Part shown: positions 53,014 through 63,373 of the stretch, piece after piece | How the letters are laid out: each line of letters starts with the position of its first letter | Position numbering within the stretch: position 1 is the stretch's first letter | Origin: an uncultured Corynebacterium sp. | GTDB taxonomy: Bacteria > Actinomycetota > Actinomycetes > Mycobacteriales > Mycobacteriaceae | Length of the DNA: 64,000 bases | Assembly (NCBI GenBank): GCA_943914355.1 | Contig: CALUBS010000008.1 | Coordinates: 1-64,000, forward strand | Direction: 5' to 3' | Notes under the pieces: generated by a model | The model's input: the letters and a program-made list of their open reading frames with translations, nothing else | The model's database searches: none | What the model was told of the DNA's origin: nothing | Translations under genes and position numbers: made by a program

Positions 53014-53517
53014 CTAGTGCGAGAAATCGCGCTGCAGGTGAACTAAGCCCAGGCGCACGCCGTCCTTGGTGTGGATATTGGGCATGCGGCCGGTTTCTTT
53101 AAACCCAAACTTCTTGTGCAGTGCGATGGAACCGGCATTGGTGTCCACGATGTAGGTAATCATGGTCTCGATATAGGGATCGTCGGCGGCGATGTCCATG
53201 AGGGCATCGAGAAGCTCAGAGCCCACGCCCTTGCCCTGGGCTGCGGGGGAGATGTACACGGAATCTTCGACGGTGCCGTAGTAGATGGCGGGCGTGACGA
53301 ATTGAAAGTAGGCCGCCCAGCCGATGATTTCATCATCGTCTACGGCAACGAGCACGGGCGAGCCCGCCTTGGACATGTCCTTCAGCCAATCCTCGCGGTC
53401 TGCAACCTCTTCTTGCCAGGTAATGAGGTTATTGGCCGGTTTAGCGGCGGAGGCGGCGTTGTAGATGGCGGAAATGGAGGGGGCATCGGCAAGCTCGGCG
53501 GGGCGAATATGCATCAA
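53014..53517 (-). CDS. GNAT acetyltransferase (PAT/Bar-like), copy 1
   Basis: The 167-residue GNAT protein resembles phosphinothricin-type N-acetyltransferases: IRPAELADAPSISAIYN at the start, EDSVYISPAAQGKGVGSELLDAL as the acetyl-CoA loop, and GSIALHKKFGFKETGRM. Substrate unknown; related enzymes acetylate amino-acid analogues or methionine sulfoximine. A paralogue of similar length follows upstream on the same strand, seven bases from this start, so the pair arose by duplication and forms an operon. Confidence 0.85.
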   Translation of the reverse strand: MMHIRPAELADAPSISAIYNAASAAKPANNLITWQEEVADREDWLKDMSKAGSPVLVAVDDDEIIGWAAYFQFVTPAIYYGTVEDSVYISPAAQGKGVGSELLDALMDIAADDPYIETMITYIVDTNAGSIALHKKFGFKETGRMPNIHTKDGVRLGLVHLQRDFSH

Positions 53518-53524
53518 AAGTCCT

Positions 53525-54019
53525 TTACACCAGAAGTTCTAAGTGGGTGAGGCTAAGCCAGTGATCGAATTTGTAGGTTACCTCTTTGAGAGTGCCCACG
53601 TTTTCAAACCCGAACTTTTCATGCAACTTTAATGATGCCGTATTAGTAGACACGATCAAGGCGAGCAGCGAATGCACCTTCTCATCCGCCCGGGCGCGTT
53701 CTACCAGCTCGCCCATAAGGGCGGTGCCCACGCCTTGGCCCTGGGCATTGGGGGAAAGGTAGATCGTGGTTTCATAGCAGCCCTGCCAGATGCGGGGATT
53801 GCGGTAGGGGTGATAGAGCGCCCAGCCCAAGTATTCGCCCGCATCGGTTTCGGCAATGAGGAAAGGACACTCCATGTCCTGGATGTGGCGCAGGTGTTCT
53901 TCGCGTTCAGCCACGGTGACTGGGGTGGAGTTAAAGATGACATCGGTGTGCTCGATGGCCCAGTTGAGGGTATCGGTCATGGCGGGGACATCGCTCAGGT
54001 CCGCTGGTCTGATCAACAT
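53525..54019 (-). CDS. GNAT acetyltransferase (PAT/Bar-like), copy 2
   Basis: The 164-residue protein is similar to its downstream neighbour: IRPADLSDVPAMTDTLN, ETTIYLSPNAQGQGVGTALMGEL and ASLKLHEKFGFENVGTL. The start is ATG 54019; upstream extensions of the frame run through the tatD gene and are not real. It is first in the two-gene unit and back-to-back with tatD, with 25 bp between the start codons, so the two promoters overlap. Confidence 0.85.
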   Translation of the reverse strand: MLIRPADLSDVPAMTDTLNWAIEHTDVIFNSTPVTVAEREEHLRHIQDMECPFLIAETDAGEYLGWALYHPYRNPRIWQGCYETTIYLSPNAQGQGVGTALMGELVERARADEKVHSLLALIVSTNTASLKLHEKFGFENVGTLKEVTYKFDHWLSLTHLELLV

Positions 54020-54044
54020 AGCTGCCAATATTACAATTGCGGGT

Positions 54045-54884
54045 ATGTCTAAAAAGAAGCGACGTCCTACTCCCATTCCAGCCCCAGGGCTCAGCGGGCT
54101 CAGTGATGCGCATACGCACCTTTTCTCGCATAAAGATACCGATGGGGTGCTGGTCAACCGCGCCCGCGCCGCCGGGGTATCCCGCCTGGTGACGGTAGGC
54201 GATGACCGCCGCGAGTCCGAAGCGGCGCTTGCGACCGCGCACGCGTTTCCCAATGTGTATGCCGCCTGTGCCATCCACCCGGTGCGGGCGAATGAGCTAG
54301 ACGCGCCCACCAAAGCCGCTTTGGAGGACATGGTGGCGGATCCGCGGTGCGTGGCGGTGGGCGAGACCGGCATGGACGCCTATTGGGTCCACCACGAACC
54401 GGAGACCACCGCGAGCTTGGTCCAACAAGAAGAATCTCTGCGCTGGCATATCGATCTGGCGGTGCGCACCGGCAAGACGCTTATGATCCATAACCGCGAT
54501 GCGGATAAGGATTTGCTGCGCATTCTTGCCGATGCCCCCACGCCTGAAACCGTCATGCTCCACTGCTTCTCCTCACCGCTGCGGGTGGCAGAAGAAGCAT
54601 TAGAGCGCGGTTACGTGTTGTCCTTTGCTGGCAATGTCACCTTTAAGCGCAATGCGCAGTTGCGCCAGGCGGCAGCTCTGGCTCCGGCGGGGCAGTTGCT
54701 GGTGGAGACTGATGCGCCGTTTATGACCCCGGAGCCGTTCCGCGGGCAGCGCAATGAGCCTTCCCTGATTGGGCACACCTATGACTGCATTGCTCGGGCG
54801 CGTCACCAGACCACTCAGGCATTGGCGGCGGAGGTCAATGAGACTTTTGACCGGGTGTATGGAATTAAGACGACAGGCGAGTGA
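54045..54884 (+). CDS. tatD: TatD-family metal-dependent deoxyribonuclease
   Basis: The 279-residue amidohydrolase-fold nuclease has the metal ligands in LSDAHTHLF, VAVGETGMDAYW (Glu), LMIHNRDAD, MLHCFSS and LLVETDAPFMTPEPFRGQRNEP. TatD enzymes trim DNA or RNA 3' ends and repair oxidised ends. A basic start KKKRRP precedes the domain. The ATG at 54045 follows a TACAAT -10 box by seven bases, so the mRNA should be leaderless. rpf2, rsmA and ispE follow, an order kept widely in actinobacteria. Confidence 0.94.
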   Translation: MSKKKRRPTPIPAPGLSGLSDAHTHLFSHKDTDGVLVNRARAAGVSRLVTVGDDRRESEAALATAHAFPNVYAACAIHPVRANELDAPTKAALEDMVADPRCVAVGETGMDAYWVHHEPETTASLVQQEESLRWHIDLAVRTGKTLMIHNRDADKDLLRILADAPTPETVMLHCFSSPLRVAEEALERGYVLSFAGNVTFKRNAQLRQAAALAPAGQLLVETDAPFMTPEPFRGQRNEPSLIGHTYDCIARARHQTTQALAAEVNETFDRVYGIKTTGE

Positions 54885-54994
54885 GGATTGTCACAAAATT
54901 AAATACGCTGGTCGCTGGTGGCATGGGTGCTGGATGTGACAACTGTTTTCGCCAGTTATAGCTGTGGCGCAGCGCTTCTCGACTTTCCTTACTC

Positions 54995-55010
54995 GTTATC
55001 GTATTGTTAT
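54995..55010 (+). promoter_or_regulatory. MtrA-box-like direct repeat upstream of rpf2
   Basis: GTTAT-N6-GTTAT has the same 11-bp spacing as the betP site. It lies about 145-160 bases before the rpf2 start in a 269-bp gene-free stretch that otherwise shows only promoter-like sequence. Confidence 0.5.
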
Positions 55011-55147
55011 TGATTGTTCGTTGAGGCTTAACGCCTCTACCTTCCCGCCGCGCTGGTTCACAGTGGAGTAGTCGCGGCACCGCCGCTGGTTTCCCTAGCC
55101 CGCGGCAATAATTGTGATACTGGATAGACAGCACCACCGGAGATTAA

Positions 55148-56329
<1,182 letters not shown>

Positions 56330-56360
56330 AAAGCACGCGCAGCACCGCGCATTTTGCACC

Positions 56361-56397
56361 GCACCCCGCGTCACTACGGCGCGGGGTGCGACTTTCT
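56361..56397 (+). terminator. Terminator after rpf2
   Basis: GCACCCCGCG pairs exactly with CGCGGGGTGC around nine bases, followed by GACTTTC. It separates rpf2 from rsmA. Confidence 0.75.
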
Positions 56398-56422
56398 GCA
56401 TTCTTCTACTAGGTTAGAGAAC

Positions 56423-57286
56423 ATGACTGAATCCCCGGGCGCCGCGCTTTTAGGCCCAGTAGAAATCCGAGCTTTAGCGGAGAAACTGGATATCACGCCC
56501 ACAAAGAAACTGGGACAGAATTTCCTCCACGATCCCAATACCATTCGTCGCATCATCGCGGCAGCGGGTCTGGATCCCACAGACCGCGTCGTGGAGGTCG
56601 GCCCCGGGTTGGGGTCACTGACCCTAGGGCTGGTGGAGACCGTTGAGGATCTCACCGCGGTGGAAATCGATCCGCGCTTGGCGGCGCAGCTGCCGGAAAC
56701 GGTGGGAGAGCGCGCCGCCGACTACGCTGAGCGCCTGCGTGTGGTGGAAAAAGACGCGCTGCGCGTGACCAGTGAGGATGTCGCGGCTCCTACGGCGTTG
56801 GTGGCCAACCTGCCCTATAACGTGGCGGTGCCGGTGCTTTTGCACTTTTTGGAGACGTTTCCTTCCATCCGCCGCGTGCTCGTCATGGTGCAGCTGGAGG
56901 TGGCGCAGCGCCTCGCCGCGGAGCCCGGCAGCAAGATCTACGGCGTGCCTTCCGTGAAGGCCGGGTTTTATGGCACGGTGAGCCAGGCTGGGACCATTGG
57001 CAAGAATGTCTTTTGGCCCGCGCCCAATATCGCCTCCGGCTTGGTGCGCATCGATGTCTTCGATACCCCGTCCTGGCCGGTCGACGATGCCGCGCGCGCT
57101 GCGGTTTGGCCGCTTGTCGATGCCGCCTTTGCCCAACGCCGCAAGACCCTCCGCGCCGCACTATCGGGCCACTATGGTTCCGGTGCGGCCGCCGAAGAGG
57201 CGCTGCGCGCGGCCGGAATCGATCCGAAGCAGCGCGGGGAGAAGCTCGCTATTGCAGACTTTGTACGATTGGCAGGACTACAGTGA
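56423..57286 (+). CDS. rsmA: 16S rRNA dimethyladenosine transferase RsmA (KsgA)
   Basis: RsmA dimethylates two adjacent adenines in helix 45 of 16S rRNA. The 287-residue protein shows [17 protein letters not shown], the SAM-binding [23 protein letters not shown] and the catalytic NLPYNVAVP motif. ATG 56423 follows a TAGGTT -10 box by seven bases (leaderless), and the ORF's upstream part lies in the terminator. Its stop codon overlaps the ispE start (GTGA), so ispE is translationally coupled. Confidence 0.96.
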   Translation: MTESPGAALLGPVEIRALAEKLDITPTKKLGQNFLHDPNTIRRIIAAAGLDPTDRVVEVGPGLGSLTLGLVETVEDLTAVEIDPRLAAQLPETVGERAADYAERLRVVEKDALRVTSEDVAAPTALVANLPYNVAVPVLLHFLETFPSIRRVLVMVQLEVAQRLAAEPGSKIYGVPSVKAGFYGTVSQAGTIGKNVFWPAPNIASGLVRIDVFDTPSWPVDDAARAAVWPLVDAAFAQRRKTLRAALSGHYGSGAAAEEALRAAGIDPKQRGEKLAIADFVRLAGLQ

Positions 57287-58263
57287 GCGCACCACACGGA
57301 AACGAGCCGATAACCTATACAGCGCATGCGCACGCCAAGGTCAATGTGTACCTTGGCGTGGCGGAACCGCGGGAGGATGGCTTTCACGAGCTGGTCACGG
57401 TCTTTCAGTCCCTGAGCCTGCACGATACGGTAACGCTGACTGATTTAGGCAACGCCGAAGTAGATAAACCCCGCGTGCAGTACCTCAAGGTATCCGGTCC
57501 GCACGTGGCGGGCGTGCCAGAGGATGACACGAACTTGGCGTGGATTGCGGTGGACCGCATCATGCAACACCTGTATGTCACCCGCGGCGGCATCAAGATT
57601 CCGGAGGTGGGCCTTGAGATTCACAAGGCAATTCCCACCGCCGGCGGCATGGCAGGCGGTTCCGCGGATGCAGCGGCGGCGCTGCGCCTTGCGGAGCGCT
57701 GCTACGGTCGTTATTACGGAATCGATTCGGTAGGAGAGCACATTCTGGATGCCTTGGGCGCCGCTCTTGGCTCCGACGTGCCGTTTACCCTGCTGGGCGG
57801 CACGGCGCTTGGTACCGGGCGCGGGGAGCAGTTGACTTCCATGATGACTAGGGGTACCTATCACTGGGCGCTGATTGCCTCCGATCGCGGCCTATCCACA
57901 CCTAGTGTGTTCCGCAAGCTCGATGAATTGCGCGATGCGGGGCGGGTAACTGCGCCGGCGCTTGATACGACGGAGATTTCCCAGGCGCTCATTTCCGGCG
58001 ATGCCCAGCGCGTGGCAGCGCACCTGCACAATGACCTGCAGCCCGCCGCGCTATCCCTGCGCCCAGATCTCCGCAAGACCTTGGAGGCGGGCATGGATGC
58101 GGGCGCGCTCAACGGCATCGTCTCCGGCAGCGGGCCCACCTGCGCGTTCTTATGCGCCACCCGCGAAGAAGCGGAAGAAGTTGCAGCACAGGTCAGCATA
58201 GAAATACCGGGCACCAAGGGCGTTGTAGCCCAGGGCCCGGCTGCGGGTGCGGAAGTGCTCTAG
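57283..58263 (+). CDS. ispE: 4-diphosphocytidyl-2-C-methyl-D-erythritol kinase
   Basis: IspE is a GHMP kinase of the non-mevalonate isoprenoid pathway. The 326-residue protein has [22 protein letters not shown] at the start, the ATP loop [20 protein letters not shown], and the C-terminal [19 protein letters not shown] 57283 overlaps the rsmA TGA; the longer open frame upstream runs inside rsmA in another frame and is not coding. Confidence 0.95.
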   Translation: MSAPHGNEPITYTAHAHAKVNVYLGVAEPREDGFHELVTVFQSLSLHDTVTLTDLGNAEVDKPRVQYLKVSGPHVAGVPEDDTNLAWIAVDRIMQHLYVTRGGIKIPEVGLEIHKAIPTAGGMAGGSADAAAALRLAERCYGRYYGIDSVGEHILDALGAALGSDVPFTLLGGTALGTGRGEQLTSMMTRGTYHWALIASDRGLSTPSVFRKLDELRDAGRVTAPALDTTEISQALISGDAQRVAAHLHNDLQPAALSLRPDLRKTLEAGMDAGALNGIVSGSGPTCAFLCATREEAEEVAAQVSIEIPGTKGVVAQGPAAGAEVL

Positions 58264-58317
58264 CTTGGGGCGATGGGGATGGGCATCGCCAAGCACGAGC
58301 ATTAGAGCGCTGGAGAC
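58264..58317. repeat. Hairpin built from two copies of the iterated 13-mer
   Basis: GCTTGGGGCGATG (58263-58275) faces GGCATCGCCAAGC (58282-58294); GCTTGG and CGATG pair with CATCG and CCAAGC to give a hairpin with a small bulge. The second copy is a one-mismatch version of the 13-mer repeated across this window and is its only intergenic occurrence. It may also act as a terminator for the ispE operon. Confidence 0.5.
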
Positions 58318-59637
58318 TTAGAGCACGGCCATTTCGGTGGGCTCGAAGTCCAGCTCGTAGCGGTCGGTTTCCTTACCGCGCAGGAGGTCGATGACGACGA
58401 GCTCCTTCTTCTGTGCATCCGTGATGTAGGCATAGCCATTGGCGGCCTTCAGGATTGGGCCTGGCTGCTGCCACTCCTCGTTTTCCTTCCACTTGGAAAT
58501 TGCGTCGATCTGCTTGGTGATTTCCCCGGAGTCTGGGTCAATGACATTGAGCTTGCCGTCGGTGGTGAGCACCAGGGCCTCGCCCATAGGGCCGCGTGCC
58601 AGGGAGCGGAACCAGTAGGAGCCGTCCAAGTCCACCTTCTTGGCGGAGTAGTCCTCGGTATTGATCAGGGACACCGAGGTGGGGCGCTCAAAATCTGCGT
58701 CCTTCTCAGTCTTATTATCGGCCAAGATGACATTGGATTCCTCGGATCCTGCAGAATTTCCGGAGCGCTGGTAGCCATCGGCACCGGCATAGTCGGAAAC
58801 GTCCACCTTGTGGAACTTGGATCCGTCAAAGACTACGGGGCCATCTTCGCAGCCGAAGAAGAGCTTGCCATTTCCAGCGGCTGCTTCGCCGTGGACGCCG
58901 GGGCACTCGGTGGTCTCATCCAAGACCTTGCCGTCCTTATCCAAGTGCTGGATGGTGTGGCGCTCGTCTTCGGTGCCCTTGGTGATGACCACGGAGCCAT
59001 CCTCAAGCGGGACGGCCACGCCGTGGTGCCCTTCGCCCGTCTTAACGGTGTTAACGGGCTTGGCGTCCTTGGAGCCGATGTCCTCGGTCTTATAAATCTT
59101 AGCTACGCCATCGCCATCAGAAAATAGGGCGGTAAAACCATCGTGGTGGACCACGTGGCCAGCGTGGGGCGCCTTAATCTTGTCATCGCCCAGCTCTGGA
59201 TCCGCGGTGTAGTAGTGGTTGTGGTCGCCGTGAGCCTTGGTGATGCGGCCGGTGTCGTAGGTGAGGAAGTTATCGCCCTTGGTCACCATGACGTGGCGGT
59301 CATTGCCAGCGTCATTGAGGCGAAGGAAGGAATTCATCTCCTCTTCATCGAGAATATCGCCGGATTTGGCATCGTAGGTGGTCAGGCCATCAGCGTGGGA
59401 GAAGACGATGCGCGTGGGAAGCTGGGCTACCTCGGTCTGGCCCTCTTCGGCCTCCATGCCGTCGTGGGAGTGGCCCTCGTGATCATGATCGTGGTCATGG
59501 TCATGTTCGTGGCTTTCCGCGGTGGTGGATTCGCTGGTGTTTTGGGCGTCGGTATCTTCTTCCGGCGCCGAGCAGGAAGCGATGGTGAGCGCTGAGGCAG
59601 AGAGGATAGTGCAGAGGGTAAGTGTGTGCTTCTTCAT
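58318..59637 (-). CDS. aztD: AztD-like zinc metallochaperone lipoprotein
   Basis: The 439-residue protein has a lipobox signal (TIASC, lipid Cys at about residue 19) and a His/Asp-rich stretch (residues about 38-55, with HEHDHDHDHDHEGHSH). A repeat-rich beta-propeller-like body follows, with further conserved histidines in AHGDHNHYY, APHAGHVVHHDG and GEGHHG. This layout fits the AztD periplasmic zinc chaperones, which hand zinc to the AztC binding protein of an ABC importer; no azt transporter is in the window. Start ATG 59637 gives the clean signal; the upstream open frame does not. A TACTCT -10 box sits eight bases before it. Confidence 0.82.
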   Translation of the reverse strand: MKKHTLTLCTILSASALTIASCSAPEEDTDAQNTSESTTAESHEHDHDHDHDHEGHSHDGMEAEEGQTEVAQLPTRIVFSHADGLTTYDAKSGDILDEEEMNSFLRLNDAGNDRHVMVTKGDNFLTYDTGRITKAHGDHNHYYTADPELGDDKIKAPHAGHVVHHDGFTALFSDGDGVAKIYKTEDIGSKDAKPVNTVKTGEGHHGVAVPLEDGSVVITKGTEDERHTIQHLDKDGKVLDETTECPGVHGEAAAGNGKLFFGCEDGPVVFDGSKFHKVDVSDYAGADGYQRSGNSAGSEESNVILADNKTEKDADFERPTSVSLINTEDYSAKKVDLDGSYWFRSLARGPMGEALVLTTDGKLNVIDPDSGEITKQIDAISKWKENEEWQQPGPILKAANGYAYITDAQKKELVVIDLLRGKETDRYELDFEPTEMAVL

Positions 59638-59728
59638 ACACACGCAGAGTATTGCAAGTGAAATTCGGTAGCAACATGTTTGGGAATGCGGGGGTGGCGG
59701 TAGGGAGGTATTAAGATGAGTTCCTGTT

Positions 59729-61537
59729 ATGGCAAACCTGATTAACCTCGAGCAAGTCACCAAGTCCTATGGCTTAAAAACTCTCCTTGATGGGGTATCC
59801 CTCGGCGTACAAACCGGGGATCGCATCGGCATCGTGGGCGTCAACGGCGGCGGCAAGACCACCCTGCTGGAAGTGCTCACCGGTATTGAGCCGCCGGATT
59901 CCGGCCGCGTATCCCACACCTCGGATCTGCGCATGGCCGTGGTGACGCAGCGCTTTGATCTGCCCGAAGATCTCACCATCGCGCAGGCGATCATTGAACC
60001 CCTCGAGCTCGAGACCTACGAGTGGGCCTCCAATGCCAAGGTGCGCGACGTGCTCGGCGGCCTTGGCATCGTGGACCTGGGGCTAGATACTCCCGTGAGA
60101 TCCCTGTCCGGCGGTGAGCGCCGCCGCGTCAACCTTGCCGCCGCGCTGGTGCAGGATTTAGACCTCGTGGTGCTCGATGAGCCCACGAACCACCTGGACG
60201 TGGAAGGCGTGCAGTGGCTGGCTGACCACCTGCTCAAGCGCAACCTCGCCGTGATCGTGGTCACCCACGACCGCTGGTTCCTCGATACCATTGCCACCTG
60301 GACATGGGAGGTCCACGACGGCACGGTCGATGCTTACGAGGGCGGATACAACGACTGGACGTTTGCCCGCGCCGAGCGCGCCCGCCAGGCCGATGCGATG
60401 GAGCAACGCCGCAAAAACCTGGCCCGCAAGGAATTGGCGTGGCTGCGCCGCGGGGCACCGGCGCGTACCTCGAAACCGCGCTACCGGATTGAGGCTGCGG
60501 AAGCGCTAATTTCTGATGTCCCCGAGCCGCGCAACAAGGTCGAGCTCATGTCCTTTTCCAAGCAGCGCCAGGGCCGCGTGGTCATCGAGCTAGAAGATGC
60601 CACGATTAAGTCCCCGGATGGCCGCACCTTGGTTGACCACCTCATCTGGCGCTTGGCTCCGGGCGAGCGCATCGGTCTCGTCGGCGTGAATGGGTCTGGA
60701 AAGACCACGTTGCTGCGCACGCTGGCGGGCGAATACGAGCTCGCAGCCGGAAAGCGCATCGAGGGCCAAACGGTGCGCTTGGGATGGTTGCGCCAGGAAC
60801 TCGATGACTTGGATCCGCAACGCCGGCTTCTCGATGCCGTCGAGGACGTTGCCACCTACGTGCAGCTAGGCAAAAAAGAGCTCAGCGCCTCCCAGCTGGC
60901 CGAGCGCCTCGGCTTTTCCGCCAAGCGCCAGCGCACCCCGGTCGGTGACCTCTCCGGTGGCGAGCGCCGCCGCCTCCAGCTCACCCGCGTGCTCATGGCA
61001 GAACCCAATGTTTTGCTGCTAGACGAGCCCACTAATGACCTGGACATCGATACGCTCCAGGAATTGGAATCTCTACTCGATTCTTGGCCGGGTACTCTGG
61101 TGGTTATTTCGCACGATCGCTACCTCATCGAGCGCATTGCGGATAATACGTACGCGCTCTTTGGTGATGGCAACCTGACGAACCTTCCCGGCGGCATCGA
61201 CGAGTATCTGCGCAAGCGCGAAGAAATCGAGGCCGGCAAGAACGCTGGGGTTATAAACCTGGGAGAAAAGAAGTCGGAGGCGGCGGTACCGAAGCAGGAG
61301 AAGAAGCTTTCTTCCCAGCAAGAGCGCGAAATCACCAAGAAGATGAATGCCCTTGAGCGAAAGATGCAGAAGCTGGAAAAATCCGCTGCGCAGATCAATG
61401 AGAAATTGGCTGCGGCGGCAGAAGAAGTCGATACCGAAGCGATGACCCGCCTCGATACGGAATTAAAGGACAACCGCAGCGCCTATGAGGATTTGGAGAT
61501 GGAATGGCTGGAGTTAGGGGAGAAGCTCGAGCAGTAG
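59729..61537 (+). CDS. ABC-F family ATPase (Uup/EttA-like)
   Basis: The 602-residue soluble protein contains two ABC cassettes. They have Walker A GVNGGGKTTL and GVNGSGKTTL, signatures LSGGERRRVNL and LSGGERRRLQL, and Walker B LVVLDEPTNHLD and VLLLDEPTNDLD. They are joined by the ABC-F linker (about 230-280, rich in Arg) that reaches the ribosomal P site. A Lys/Glu-rich coiled coil closes the protein (about 525-602). There are no membrane spans, so it is a translation factor, not a transporter. The C-terminal coil resembles Uup. The next gene starts inside its last 34 bases. Confidence 0.92.
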   Translation: MANLINLEQVTKSYGLKTLLDGVSLGVQTGDRIGIVGVNGGGKTTLLEVLTGIEPPDSGRVSHTSDLRMAVVTQRFDLPEDLTIAQAIIEPLELETYEWASNAKVRDVLGGLGIVDLGLDTPVRSLSGGERRRVNLAAALVQDLDLVVLDEPTNHLDVEGVQWLADHLLKRNLAVIVVTHDRWFLDTIATWTWEVHDGTVDAYEGGYNDWTFARAERARQADAMEQRRKNLARKELAWLRRGAPARTSKPRYRIEAAEALISDVPEPRNKVELMSFSKQRQGRVVIELEDATIKSPDGRTLVDHLIWRLAPGERIGLVGVNGSGKTTLLRTLAGEYELAAGKRIEGQTVRLGWLRQELDDLDPQRRLLDAVEDVATYVQLGKKELSASQLAERLGFSAKRQRTPVGDLSGGERRRLQLTRVLMAEPNVLLLDEPTNDLDIDTLQELESLLDSWPGTLVVISHDRYLIERIADNTYALFGDGNLTNLPGGIDEYLRKREEIEAGKNAGVINLGEKKSEAAVPKQEKKLSSQQEREITKKMNALERKMQKLEKSAAQINEKLAAAAEEVDTEAMTRLDTELKDNRSAYEDLEMEWLELGEKLEQ

Positions 61538-63237
61538 AAGCTCGCATCGCCGATATTGTCCGCTACTTAGATCCGTGGGGAATTATCGGCGCCGCCATTT
61601 TGTCTACCTTGGGCCTTACTCCTTCCATTTTGCCCCGCGATTGGCCCTATCAGGGCCTGATTTCGGGCCTTGCCGCCGGGTTTGGCTACGTGGTGGGCAT
61701 CGGCGTGAAACTGGTGTGGTACCGCTTCGTCGTTAGCAAATGGTCGGATAAGTATCCCTGGCTTGCTGCCTCTGCGTGGGAACCAAAGCGCTACCGGCTG
61801 CTCGCGCGCATCGCCACAGGTGCGTTCATAGCCTGGATGGTCGGTTTCGTCATTATCGCCGTGCGCTGGCAGCACGAGCTCGCGAACGTATATTCCGTGC
61901 CCGCGCCGTCCATGACCAGCTACCTGCTGGTGGTGCCCCTGGCGCTGGCGGTATTTACCGTCTTCCTGCTCATCCTGCGCTCCATTATCTTTCTGGTGCG
62001 CTGGTTAGCGCGGCGCTTCCCGCAGCGGTTCCGCTCCACATACCGCCGCCTCGGGGCAGTACTCATCGTTGCGGTCATCGCTATCTACACCATTGAAAAC
62101 ATCATTCCCGGTGCCATCGTGGGCTTGGGCGATAGGGTATTTACCGCCCAGAACGCCGACCCTGATCCGGATACCCAGCGCCCCACCCTCAGCGAGCGCT
62201 CCGGATCGCCTACTTCCGATGTCGACTGGAACGGCGTAGGCCTGCAAGGCTCCCGGTTCCTAAGCTCCGGGGCGCATAAGGCCGAGCTAGAACAGGTCAC
62301 CGGTAAACCCGCCAAGGAGCCCATCCGCGCCTACGCCGGTCTGGGCAACCGCGATTCCAATGAGGGGCGGGCGCAATTGCTTATCGATGAACTCGAGCGC
62401 ACCCACGCCCAAGACCGCAAGGCCCTCTTGTTGACCATGACCACCGGTACCGGCTGGGTATCGTCCTATTCCGCGCAAGCCTTCGAACTGCTCTATGGAG
62501 GGGATACCGCCATTGCTGCAGCGCAGTATTCCGCCATGCCGTCCGTTTTCCACTTCCTTGGGGGCGGCGGCCAAGTAGAACGCGCCGGGGAAGAGTTCAT
62601 CAACCCCGTCGTGGACTGGTGGAATTCGCTGCCCGAAGATGACCGGCCCAAGCTCTACCTCTACGGCGAGTCCTTAGGCACAACCGGCATCGAGGCCGCC
62701 TTTTCCGGCGTGCGCGATATCGCCAACTCCGTCGACGGCATCTTATTGACCGGCCCGCCGCACTTTAACCAGTTGCGCTCGCAGTTTGTGGAGCGCCGTG
62801 ATCCCGGGTCGACAGAAATCTCGCCGGTCTACGCCGGCGGGCTCGTGGTCCGTTTTGCCAACGAGGTGGACCAAGTCCGCCGCTGGGGACGCGTTCCGGA
62901 AGAGGAGTGGGGCAGGACCCGCATGCTATATATTCAGCACCCTTCCGATCCTGTGAGCTGGTGGTCGCCCGGATTGGCCTTCAAAGAGCCGGATTGGATG
63001 AAAGAAGACAGCCCCTATTCGCGTGAGCGCGTGATGCAGTGGATGCCTATTATTACCTACCTACAAATTGCTGCGGATCTACCCGGAGCCAAGGATGTTC
63101 CCGATGGGGTGGGCCATAATTACGGGAACTCTGTCCTCGATGGATTTGCGGCCATCGCCGGGCCCGATCTTGCCCGTTCCATTGATTCGGAGGAGCTGCA
63201 GCGGCAATTCAATGAACTCGATGTTGGTATTTATTAG
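61504..63237 (+). CDS. Membrane alpha/beta-hydrolase (Abhydrolase_9 type)
   Basis: The 577-residue protein has about four N-terminal spans (residues about 15-195; early motif LGLTPSILPRDWPYQGLISGL) and a C-terminal hydrolase domain. The hydrolase has the nucleophile elbow GESLGT (LYLYGESLGTTGIEAAF). DPVSWWSPGLAF and a VPDGVGHNYG catalytic-His region follow. This matches the paired Abhydrolase_9_N/Abhydrolase_9 families found in actinobacteria, of unknown substrate and likely lipid-acting. It overlaps the ABC-F gene by 34 bases; the ATG at 61504 has GGAG upstream, but a shorter start cannot be excluded. Confidence 0.82.
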   Translation: MAGVRGEARAVEARIADIVRYLDPWGIIGAAILSTLGLTPSILPRDWPYQGLISGLAAGFGYVVGIGVKLVWYRFVVSKWSDKYPWLAASAWEPKRYRLLARIATGAFIAWMVGFVIIAVRWQHELANVYSVPAPSMTSYLLVVPLALAVFTVFLLILRSIIFLVRWLARRFPQRFRSTYRRLGAVLIVAVIAIYTIENIIPGAIVGLGDRVFTAQNADPDPDTQRPTLSERSGSPTSDVDWNGVGLQGSRFLSSGAHKAELEQVTGKPAKEPIRAYAGLGNRDSNEGRAQLLIDELERTHAQDRKALLLTMTTGTGWVSSYSAQAFELLYGGDTAIAAAQYSAMPSVFHFLGGGGQVERAGEEFINPVVDWWNSLPEDDRPKLYLYGESLGTTGIEAAFSGVRDIANSVDGILLTGPPHFNQLRSQFVERRDPGSTEISPVYAGGLVVRFANEVDQVRRWGRVPEEEWGRTRMLYIQHPSDPVSWWSPGLAFKEPDWMKEDSPYSRERVMQWMPIITYLQIAADLPGAKDVPDGVGHNYGNSVLDGFAAIAGPDLARSIDSEELQRQFNELDVGIY

Positions 63238-63373
63238 GCTTCCTAGGGCTTCTTAACCCCGCGAGGTAACCCAGAGCACGCAGAGCACCGCTTGTATAAC
63301 AAAGCCATATCGAAGTGGGGCGGAACCGGCGATATGCTTTCGCCCTCTGAAAAGTTATGACAAGCTGAAAATC

